Shown here piece by piece: positions 1 to 5,602 of a stretch of 13,081 bases of DNA. A program made the position numbers and the translations under genes. The notes under the pieces are model-generated. The model had not been told where the DNA came from. It did no database searches and saw only the letters and a list, made by a program, of their open reading frames with translations. The first letter of the stretch is position 1. Each line of letters begins with the position of its first letter. The stretch comes from CAYUWM01 sp964448395. GTDB taxonomy: Bacteria; Chloroflexota; Dehalococcoidia; E44-bin15. The stretch lies in the NCBI GenBank assembly GCA_964448395.1, contig CAYUWM010000047.1, positions 1-13,081 on the forward strand. Direction: 5' to 3'.

Positions 1-432
1 CACTGGGTCAACCTGGTGGCCCCTCCCCCCGAGCTGCGCCGCGGCTGCGACCTGGCGGTGGAGATACACCTGACCGAGCAGCCGGGCATCGAGAGGGCAT
101 TTGCCGAGAAGGACGTGGCCTACACGGAGGTCGTTCCCCTCAAGGGTGGGTGTTCGGAGCTGCTGGACATCGTGCAGCTGACCGATTTCGGCCACTGGGT
201 GATGGTCAAGGCGGGCAACATGAAGCTCACTTTTGAGAAGGACAACGGCGTGATCGTCAACACCTCCGGCGGCGGGTGCCCAGATATACCGGTGATGCAC
301 GCCGAGTTGCTGGGTAAAACGGTGGTGGACGCCCCTAAACCGAAGGATATCGGGTTCACCCTGTGCGCCCTGATGCTGCACCGGGCGCTGCAGGAGAGCA
401 TCGACCTGTGTAAAGGAGATGAGCAGCAATGA
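1..432 (+). CDS. DUF3343/Se_S_carrier-like protein with C-terminal extension, 5'-truncated by the window edge
   Basis: The frame is open from base 1 (H-W-V-N-L-V) to the TGA at 430-432, so the true start lies upstream; 143 residues are visible. The segment around residues 6-46 (PPPELRRGCDLA, then an E-x-x-x-I-E-x-A pattern and YTEVVPL) resembles the DUF3343 family, named in Pfam a putative Se/S carrier, with the characteristic Cys at visible residue 16. Further cysteines are at 51 (GGCSEL) and 93 (GGGCPDIP). The roughly 90-residue C-terminal part is not one I recognise; its GGGCPDIP motif could be a second reactive-Cys site. The stop overlaps the next start (ATGA). Neighbouring TusA-like and selD genes favour a role in handling sulfur or reduced selenium; this is context inference, not demonstrated. 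The family call is moderate because the N-terminus is missing. Confidence 0.6.
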   Translation, partial: HWVNLVAPPPELRRGCDLAVEIHLTEQPGIERAFAEKDVAYTEVVPLKGGCSELLDIVQLTDFGHWVMVKAGNMKLTFEKDNGVIVNTSGGGCPDIPVMHAELLGKTVVDAPKPKDIGFTLCALMLHRALQESIDLCKGDEQQ

Positions 433-1334
433 TGATAATAGCGGGGACGGTCCCCGATAAAGAGATGCCGTTGACCGTTGGGGCGGTGGATGCCGACGGC
501 GACTGGCTGGTGGTTGACGGGCGCCGCTTTGCCTGCATGCAGGGCACCGGAGCCATGGTCAGCGCGGCGCTCGCCGTTTGCGATTACCTGAAGCTGGAGC
601 GGCCCACTGCCGTCATCGCCGGTGACGTCGGCGAGGGCAAGGGGAGCCGGGCGATCTACGAATACCTCGTCGCTAATATTAAATCGCTCGCTCCCGAGGT
701 GCTGGCGCTGCACTACTGGCTGCCGGACATGGCGCTTACAAGGCGGCTGTGTGAGGCGGTTGAGAAATGCGACACGCGGCCGATAATGGTGGCCGACGCC
801 GCCTCGATGTACTCCGCCAAGGCATCGGGTATGGCTCCATGCTTCGACGTCTTCACCCCGGATGCCACCGAGATGGCATTCCTCGCCGACCCGGCGGCCA
901 CCCACCCGGCATACATCGCCAGGCACCTGTTCGATACCGACGTCACCCGGACCCCAAACCTGATAAGTGCTGCCTATGAAAACAATGGTGCCGCCAAGCT
1001 GCTTTTGGTGAAGGGGGCGATCGACTACGTGGTGCGCGACGGGGAGATAATAGAGACCATCGAGGAGCCGAGCGTGCCGGTGCTGGAGGCCATCGGCGGC
1101 ACCGGCGATACCATCACCGGGCTGGTGGCGGCATTGGCCTACGCCGGGATGGAGCCGCACGAGGCGGCCATCATCGCCGCCAGGGCCAACCGCATGGCGG
1201 GCAAGCTGGCTCAACCAACCCCTGCTACAAGGGTGGGAGAGATTATCAAGCAGTTCCCCGCGGTTTTCAAGCAGTACCTCTGCGAGTGGAGCGGGGTCTG
1301 TAGCACAGAAGGAGACAAAGATGACCGAAGTTGA
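429..1334 (+). CDS. Ribokinase-fold kinase / NAD(P)H-hydrate dehydratase-like protein
   Basis: A 301-residue protein of the ribokinase-like superfamily. The strongest signature is GGTGDTITGLVAALAYAG at residues 223-240, the anion-hole and catalytic-Asp motif (D227). It is preceded by an FTPDATEM segment (142-149) at the place of the LTPN-x-GE motif of YjeF C-terminal-domain enzymes. Relatives include ADP/ATP-dependent NAD(P)H-hydrate dehydratases and small-molecule kinases; the substrate cannot be read from the sequence, and the first 60 residues are atypical. Start: ATG 429 (ATG 432 is also possible), with AAAGGAGATGA at 412-422 upstream. It overlaps the previous gene by 4 nt and the next by 14 nt, so co-translation is likely. 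Lying between a Se/S-carrier-like gene and a TusA-like gene, just upstream of selD, suggests a metabolite-repair or phosphorylation role linked to sulfur/selenium metabolism (inference). Confidence 0.7.
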   Translation: MMIIAGTVPDKEMPLTVGAVDADGDWLVVDGRRFACMQGTGAMVSAALAVCDYLKLERPTAVIAGDVGEGKGSRAIYEYLVANIKSLAPEVLALHYWLPDMALTRRLCEAVEKCDTRPIMVADAASMYSAKASGMAPCFDVFTPDATEMAFLADPAATHPAYIARHLFDTDVTRTPNLISAAYENNGAAKLLLVKGAIDYVVRDGEIIETIEEPSVPVLEAIGGTGDTITGLVAALAYAGMEPHEAAIIAARANRMAGKLAQPTPATRVGEIIKQFPAVFKQYLCEWSGVCSTEGDKDDRS

Positions 1335-1530
1335 TGCTCGCGGGCTGTCCTGCCCGATGCCGGTGATAAAGACCAAGAACGCCATCGAGGGCCTGGATTC
1401 AGGGTCGGTGGTGGTTATCGTCAACGACGGCACCGCCCGCGATAACGTAACACGGCTGGCAAAGAGCAAGGGTTTTGATATATCAATAGAGGAGAAGGGG
1501 GAGGATTTTTACCTGACCCTGACCAAATGA
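1321..1530 (+). CDS. TusA/SirA/YedF-like sulfur carrier
   Basis: A small 69-residue protein with the family hallmark DARGLSCPMPVIKTK at residues 5-19. Cys11 in the CPxP motif is the persulfide (or perselenide) carrying residue in TusA-family proteins. The remainder (VVVIVNDGTARDNVTRLAK) follows the usual beta-alpha-beta TusA fold, and the length is typical of the single domain. The ATG has a strong AAGGAGA ribosome binding site at 1309-1315. It overlaps the end of the kinase-like gene in another frame. In many selenium-using bacteria a SirA/YedF-like protein is encoded next to selD and is suspected of carrying selenium. The same role is a reasonable inference here, though an ordinary sulfur relay for molybdopterin enzymes or tRNA cannot be excluded. 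Confidence 0.85.
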   Translation: MTEVDARGLSCPMPVIKTKNAIEGLDSGSVVVIVNDGTARDNVTRLAKSKGFDISIEEKGEDFYLTLTK

Positions 1531-1539
1531 AAATACGAT

Positions 1540-1568
1540 GCGGATGGCGGTGGTTTCCCGCCATCCGC
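1540..1568 (+). terminator. Strong hairpin after the TusA-like gene, possible terminator or attenuator
   Basis: A perfect 11-bp stem pairs 1540-1550 (GCGGATGGCGG) with 1558-1568 (CCGCCATCCGC) around a 7-nt loop (TGGTTTC). It starts 9 nt after the TusA-like stop codon and lies 85 nt ahead of selD. No T-run follows the stem on the + strand, so a classic rho-independent terminator is not proven; mRNA processing or partial attenuation between the carrier genes and selD is equally possible. The rest of 1569-1640 shows no convincing promoter or gene. Confidence 0.45.
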
Positions 1569-1653
1569 GCAGCAATTGTGCCGTTGCAGGCGAGGTGGTA
1601 TCATAAGCCCGTATTATCAGCGCTTCACAACCTAGCATAATAAGGGGGATATA

Positions 1654-2706
1654 ATGGGCGACGAAGTGAAGCCAAGGCTCACCGAGACCGTTCGTGGCGC
1701 GGGCTGAGCTGCCAAGATAGGTCCGTCGGACCTGGACAAGGCATTGTGCGGCCTCGAATTGGTGTACGACCCGAACATCATCGTGGGGATGGAGAGTGGT
1801 GATGACGCCGGTGTGTACCGGCTGAGCGATGAACTGGCCGTCATCCAGACCGTCGATTTCATCACGCCCATCGTCGATGACCCCTACACCTTCGGGCAGA
1901 TCGCCGCCGCCAACGCCCTCAGCGACGTGTACGCCATGGGGGGCAGGCCGGTCACCGCGATGAATGTGGTCTGCTTCCCCGTCGGCAGTCAGGATATATC
2001 GGTGCTTCAGGATATCCTGCGCGGCGGGCTGGACAAGCTGAGGGAGGCGGGGGTGGCCCTCCTCGGGGGGCACAGCGTGGAGGACCAGGAGCTCAAATAC
2101 GGCCTGTCGGTCACCGGCGTGGTGCACCCCTCGAAGGTGATAGCCAAGGATACCGCCCGGGTGGGCGACAGGCTGATACTGACCAAGCCCATCGGCACCG
2201 GCATCGTGACCACGGCGCTCAAGGGCGGCGTGGCCGACGAGAGCAGCGTGGAGCCGGTAGCCCGCAGCATGGCCATGCTGAACAAGAGGGCCTCGGAGCT
2301 GATGGTGGATACTGGGGTCAACGCCTGCACTGACGTCACCGGGTTCGGGCTGCTGGGGCACGCCCGCGGCATGGTGGATAAAGGCCGGGCCGGCATCGAG
2401 ATCCGCTTCAGCAACATTCCCGTTTTCGAGGGGGTGAGGGGGTTCGCCGCGATGGGGCTGGTGCCGGCAGGCACGCGGCGCAACATGGAGTTCCATCGCG
2501 ACGCCGTGGAGGCGGATAGCGGTATCGGTGATGAATCGCTGGACATACTGTTCGACGCCCAGACCTCCGGCGGATTGCTGATCGCGGTCCCGGGCGAAAA
2601 AGCGGAATCGCTGTTGAAGCGCCTGCACGAGAACGGCATAGAGCGCGCGGCCATCATCGGGGAGATAGTGGATGAACCCAGGGGTAAAATCATCGTCCGG
2701 GGGTGA
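1654..2706 (+). CDS. selD: Selenophosphate synthetase SelD, a Sec-containing selenoprotein
   Basis: SelD makes selenophosphate from selenide and ATP, the selenium donor for Sec-tRNA. The frame runs 350 codons from ATG 1654 (SD AAGGGGGA at 1642-1649) to TGA 2704-2706, with one in-frame TGA at 1705-1707 (codon 18). That codon sits in the catalytic motif RGAG-U-AAKIGP, exactly where other SelDs have Cys or Sec, with the essential Lys at residue 21. The second family Cys (E. coli G-C-G-C-K) is Ala here. Downstream hallmarks match the family: DDAGVY, DFITPIVDDPYTFG, NALSDVYAMGG, GGHSVEDQ, TDVTGFGLLGH and DAQTSGGLL. An annotation starting at TTG 1744 would wrongly delete the active site. The stop is immediately followed by selB in the same frame. 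Sec insertion is inferred from the conserved position, the downstream hairpin and the nearby selB and selC. Confidence 0.95.
1705..1742 (+). promoter_or_regulatory. Sec UGA codon and candidate bacterial SECIS element in selD
   Basis: The UGA at 1705-1707 is followed by a perfect 6-bp stem, AGGTCC (1719-1724) with GGACCT (1728-1733), closing a tiny GTC loop. The loop begins with G and starts 18 nt after the UGA, within the spacing typical of bacterial SECIS hairpins. The GU in the loop recalls the GGUC apical loop of E. coli fdhF. A lower GCC (1711-1713)/GGC (1740-1742) pairing across an internal loop is possible. This is the site SelB would bind to recode the UGA. Assigned by eye, without a folding calculation. 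Confidence 0.75.
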
Positions 2707-2709
2707 GCG

Positions 2710-4566
2710 ACGGGCTTTGTCCTAGGCACCGCGGGGCATGTCGACCACGGCAAATCGGTGCTGGTCGAAGCGCTGACGGGCATCGACCCCGACCGGCTGC
2801 GCGACGAGAAGGAACGGGGCATGACCATCGACCTCGGCTTCGCCTGGCTGACGCTGCCCGGCGGGCGGGAGGTCAGCATCGTGGATGTGCCCGGCCACGA
2901 ACGCTTCATCAAGAACATGCTGGCCGGCGTCGGCGGCATCGACCTGGCCCTGCTCGTGATCGCCGCTGACGAGGGGGTGATGCCCCAGACCAGGGAGCAC
3001 CTCGCCATCCTCGATCTGCTTCAGGTGAGCAACGGGATAGCGGTCATTACCAAGAAGGACCTGGTGGATGATGAGATGCTGGAGCTGGCGACCCTGGAGG
3101 TGGACGAGATATTGGCGGACACCACCCTGGCGGGGGCACCGGTTATCGCCGTCTCGGCGGTGACCGGAGAGGGCCTGCCCGAGCTGGTTGCCACCATCGA
3201 CCGGGTCTTGGATAAGGCTGCACCCAAGAGGGATAGCGGCAAACCGCGGCTGCCGGTGGACCGCGTGTTCACCATGTCCGGGTTCGGCACGGTGGTCACC
3301 GGTACGCTGGTGGACGGCCACCTGTCGGTGGGGCAGGAGATAGAGGTCGTGCCTCAATCGTTGAAGACGCACATCCGCGGCCTCCAGACGCACAAGCAGA
3401 AGGCGGAGACCGTTGCGCCGGGCAGCCGGGTGGCGGTCAATCTATCAGGGGTCTCCACAGAGGAACTGGGTCGCGGTGATGTGATCACCGTGCCGGGCTG
3501 GCTCCGCCCAGCCAAAGCGCTGGATGTGAAGCTCAACCTGCTGCGATCGGCACCCCACGGTATCTCTCACAATACCACGGTGACATTTCACACCGGTGCC
3601 GCCGAGGCGCAGGCCAAGCTCAGGCTGCTGGATGCGGACAGGATTGAACCGGGGGATAGCGCCTTCGCCCAGCTGGTGTTGGATCACCCCGTAGCGGCCA
3701 TCAAGGACGATCTGTTCATCGTCCGCTCGGCCACAGAGACCCTCGGAGGGGGGCGGATAATCGACTCGATGCCGAAGAGACACCGCCGGTTCCACTCCGC
3801 AACCGTACAGGGCTTGAAGGCCAGGGGGCAGGGGACCGCTGAGGAGGTTATCTTGGCCACGCTGGACCCCAGGGCGCCGGTGGAGGCGGGCAAGCTCGTT
3901 ACCAAGTGCAATCTGCCGATGGCGGAAGTGGAGAAAATCCTGGAATCCCTGGAGGGCGAGCATCAGATAGTGACTATGGGAAAGAAAGGTTCGCAGTTAG
4001 TTTTCTCAGCGACGGCATGGGAGAATCAGGCGAGGCAAGCGGAACAGGCGGTTGGACAATACCATCAGCAGTACCCTCTCCGCCAAGGGATGCCTAAAGA
4101 AGAGTTAAAGGATAAGCTGAGGGTTCCCGCCAAATTCTTCGATAGCGTGCTGAAACGGCTGCTGGAGGATGGCGTGCTGGCCGAGGCTGGCGCCACGGTT
4201 CACCTGCCCGGTCACCAGGTACGGCTGACGCCCCAGCAGCAGGCGGCAGTAGATGCCTTCACCGAGGGGCTGTCGCGCAACCCGTACGCACCTACCAGCG
4301 ACCTGCGGCTCGATCCCGACTTATTGAATATGCTTGTCGCACAGGGGCGGGTGATGAAGATAGGCGGCGATGTGGTCTTCGATGCAGCTGCCTATGACAG
4401 GATGGTGGCAGGCATCACCGCCCATCTGAAGTCCCACGGCAGGGTGACGGTGGCCGAGGTTCGTGATATGTTTAGCACCAGCCGCAAGTACGCGCTGGCC
4501 TTGATGGAGCACCTCGACTCGCAAAAGATAACCCGCCGCGTCGGCGACGAGCGGGTGTTGCGTTAG
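2710..4566 (+). CDS. selB: Selenocysteine-specific elongation factor SelB (start codon uncertain)
   Basis: SelB is the GTPase that delivers Sec-tRNA to UGA codons by binding the SECIS hairpin. Recognisable family sequence begins at 2716 (FVLGTAGHVDHGKS). Counting from 2710: G1 GHVDHGKS at 9-16, a G2 region in EKERGMTIDLGF, G3 DVPGHE at 59-64, and TKKD at 114-117 in the G4 position. Translation-factor beta barrels follow, then from about residue 375 the tandem winged helices that bind the SECIS, ending in the typical SRKYALALMEHLD and TRRVGDERVLR. Length (about 618) is normal. Oddity: between the selD TGA (2704-2706) and the P-loop there is no in-frame ATG, GTG or TTG; the first, GTG 2758, would remove the P-loop. 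The start given is an ACG at 2710 (MGFVLGTAGH), just after an SD-like GGGGGTGA. A GTG at 2703 with a +1 shift, or readthrough from selD, are alternatives. It converges on selC. Confidence 0.93.
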   Translation, partial: TGFVLGTAGHVDHGKSVLVEALTGIDPDRLRDEKERGMTIDLGFAWLTLPGGREVSIVDVPGHERFIKNMLAGVGGIDLALLVIAADEGVMPQTREHLAILDLLQVSNGIAVITKKDLVDDEMLELATLEVDEILADTTLAGAPVIAVSAVTGEGLPELVATIDRVLDKAAPKRDSGKPRLPVDRVFTMSGFGTVVTGTLVDGHLSVGQEIEVVPQSLKTHIRGLQTHKQKAETVAPGSRVAVNLSGVSTEELGRGDVITVPGWLRPAKALDVKLNLLRSAPHGISHNTTVTFHTGAAEAQAKLRLLDADRIEPGDSAFAQLVLDHPVAAIKDDLFIVRSATETLGGGRIIDSMPKRHRRFHSATVQGLKARGQGTAEEVILATLDPRAPVEAGKLVTKCNLPMAEVEKILESLEGEHQIVTMGKKGSQLVFSATAWENQARQAEQAVGQYHQQYPLRQGMPKEELKDKLRVPAKFFDSVLKRLLEDGVLAEAGATVHLPGHQVRLTPQQQAAVDAFTEGLSRNPYAPTSDLRLDPDLLNMLVAQGRVMKIGGDVVFDAAAYDRMVAGITAHLKSHGRVTVAEVRDMFSTSRKYALALMEHLDSQKITRRVGDERVLR

Positions 4567-4570
4567 GTAT

Positions 4571-4668
4571 TGGCGGGAGCGCATAGGAGTCGAACCTACC
4601 GTAGACACCGCAGGGTGCCTACCAACGGATTTGAAGTCCGCGGGACCCACCGGGACCCATCCGCCCCC
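4571..4668 (-). tRNA. selC: tRNA-Sec (anticodon UCA)
   Basis: The 98-nt minus-strand gene folds as a bacterial tRNA-Sec. The anticodon loop CTTCAAA carries UCA (4632-4634 on the plus strand reads TGA). It has a 6-bp D stem (GGGTCC/GGGTCC) with a short CGGT loop, a long variable arm with a 9-bp stem (GTAGGCACC/GGTGTCTAC), a T arm with GTTCGACTC and an encoded CCA preceded by discriminator G. Layout and length align closely with E. coli selC. The 8-nt acceptor strand GGGGGCGG pairs with GCGCTCCC at seven positions (one G-U), but the eighth is a G-G opposition. The gene lies 4 nt beyond the selB stop on the opposite strand. Confidence 0.96.
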
Positions 4669-4683
4669 GAGTTTCCGAATTGA

Positions 4684-4712
4684 ATTCTGGCTTTTTTGGG
4701 GTAAATTGTCAA
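4684..4712 (-). promoter_or_regulatory. Sigma70-type promoter for selC
   Basis: Reading the minus strand, a perfect -35 TTGACA (4707-4712) is followed after 17 nt by CAGAAT (4684-4689, four of six consensus bases). Transcription would start shortly before the tRNA-Sec 5' end at 4668. The site begins about 12 nt beyond the fdhD stop, so selC can be expressed independently of fdhD. Nothing else is evident between fdhD and selC. Confidence 0.75.
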
Positions 4713-4724
4713 GAGTGGCAAGGG

Positions 4725-5423
4725 TTAACGTGCATTGCCGGAGATTCGCCACTCGTTGGCATATATATTGAACTGGCGGCCCCGGGCGAAGCCGACAAGG
4801 GTCACCCCCAAGCGTTGGGCCTGCTCTACGGCCAGGGACGTGGGTGCGGAGATGGTGACCACAATCGGTATCCCTGCGTTTATCGCCTTGCCCATAGTGG
4901 AAGCCGTCTGGCGGCAGGAGGTCACCAGGACGCCCTGCGATAGCTCAACTTCGTTCTTTACCGCGAGGCCGATAACCTTGTCGATGGCACAGTGCCGGCT
5001 TGTGTCCTCAATAATAAGTGGTCGTTGGCCGCCGAAGATGCCCACAACGTGGGTGCCCCCCGTCTTTTTGAACAGCGGACAGCTTTCGTTGAGTGTATCC
5101 ACCCAGTCGAACACCTGCTGTTCGGTTATGCTGATTCGAGAGGTTATGTTCTTCGCCCTCGGCTTCTTCACCTGTGCGCTGCGGTATATCGATATCTCGC
5201 TGCCTTTAACATTTTTATTTATATCGGAAGGGGTCGCCAGTCCCTCGGTGAAGAAATACCCCAGAGCCAGTTCCTCCAGATGGCTGCCCAGGCAATACAG
5301 GCGGCGGTACTTCCTGCCGTTGAGCTTGATAGTCACTTCGGTTTCACGGATAACATGATCCGATATCGAGGATCGCCGGCCGTCAGCGACCTTCCAAATA
5401 CCGATGTTATCTGTTGCCATCAT
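4725..5423 (-). CDS. fdhD: FdhD-type formate dehydrogenase accessory sulfurtransferase lacking the CGxC motif
   Basis: FdhD passes sulfur from a cysteine desulfurase to the molybdenum cofactor, which formate dehydrogenases need for activity. The 232-residue product shows family signatures: LEELALGYFFTEGL (49-62), CPLFKKTGGTHVVGIF (115-130), IEDTSRHCAIDKVIG (138-152), ISAPTSLAVEQAQRLGVTLVGFARG (191-215) and a final FNIYAN. It is somewhat shorter than E. coli FdhD, and the CGVCG motif holding the sulfur-transfer cysteines is absent from the expected region (about 85-100). Remaining cysteines are at 44, 115, 145 and 170; Cys145 stands where EDxGRHNAxDK usually has Asn or Ala. ATG at 5423 or 5420 is the start; no clear SD is visible. 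Placement beside selC and selB fits a Sec-containing formate dehydrogenase elsewhere in the genome (inference). The fold assignment is secure, the chemistry less so. Confidence 0.9.
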   Translation of the reverse strand: MMATDNIGIWKVADGRRSSISDHVIRETEVTIKLNGRKYRRLYCLGSHLEELALGYFFTEGLATPSDINKNVKGSEISIYRSAQVKKPRAKNITSRISITEQQVFDWVDTLNESCPLFKKTGGTHVVGIFGGQRPLIIEDTSRHCAIDKVIGLAVKNEVELSQGVLVTSCRQTASTMGKAINAGIPIVVTISAPTSLAVEQAQRLGVTLVGFARGRQFNIYANEWRISGNAR

Positions 5424-5428
5424 TGCTG

Positions 5429-5457
5429 AGTGTAACGTATCCCTGTAATCGCGTCAA
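5429..5457 (-). promoter_or_regulatory. Candidate fdhD promoter
   Basis: On the minus strand, TTGACG (5452-5457) is separated by 17 nt from TACACT (5429-5434). The predicted transcript would begin at about the fdhD ATG (5423), implying a leaderless or nearly leaderless mRNA, in keeping with the lack of an SD. It is a motif match by eye only. Confidence 0.45.
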
Positions 5458-5474
5458 ACCATCCCACTGTACCG

Positions 5475-5486
5475 CGAATCGATTCG
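5475..5486. promoter_or_regulatory. 12-bp perfect palindrome, candidate operator
   Basis: CGAATCGATTCG is a perfect dyad in the middle of the divergent fdhD/regulator intergenic region. It is flanked by two direct copies of CCATCCC (5459-5465 and 5495-5501), 9 and 8 nt away. The layout suits a regulator binding between the divergent promoters, but no regulator is assigned and a chance dyad of this length is possible. Confidence 0.35.
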
Positions 5487-5503
5487 GCATCAGGCCATCC
5501 CTG

Positions 5504-5530
5504 TTGACATTTATTTTTCGCTGTGATAAT
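5504..5530 (+). promoter_or_regulatory. Candidate promoter of the regulator-heme operon with overlapping dyad
   Basis: A perfect -35 TTGACA (5504-5509) is followed after 15 nt by GATAAT (5525-5530) in an extended -10 context (TGT before it). The spacer is short; a weaker TAATTT at 17 nt is an alternative. An imperfect 19-bp dyad, CTGTGATAATTTGTTACAG (5521-5539, seven of nine pairs), covers the -10 and could be an operator. Downstream, TTTTATAG is repeated directly (5542-5549, 5551-5558), and TTGTTA (5531-5536)-N17-TATAGG (5554-5559) is a second weak promoter possibility. The whole 5424-5602 gap holds no gene. Confidence 0.5.
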
Positions 5531-5602
5531 TTGTTACAGGTTTTTATAGATTTTATAGGGTTTAACTAGTTTACGCCGGATTCGAAAGAGGTTATGTAAT
5601 CA

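Noticed and set aside
120..1469. Long minus-strand open frame of 449 codons, and similar long antisense frames over selD, selB, the ahb genes and hemC.
   Set aside because: They are mirror frames of GC-rich coding sequence; their translations show no family motifs while the + strand frames carry clear ones.
1528..1635. Readthrough of the TusA-like TGA (1528-1530) as Sec: the frame stays open for 34 more codons to TAG 1633, with a strong hairpin just downstream.
   Set aside because: The TusA domain is already complete at 69 residues, the extension (with CRC) resembles no family, and the stem starts very close to the TGA and is unusually long and perfect for a SECIS. A terminator or processing hairpin is simpler.
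2703..2969. GTG-started 88-codon frame overlapping the start of selB.
   Set aside because: Its product is Arg-rich and low-complexity, and the SelB P-loop lies in a different frame; only its first few codons matter, as one explanation of the selB start.
4681..4724. The TTTTTT run (4692-4697) as a terminator for selB.
   Set aside because: No GC-rich stem precedes it on the + strand apart from the tRNA itself, and the stretch is explained as the spacer of the selC promoter on the other strand.
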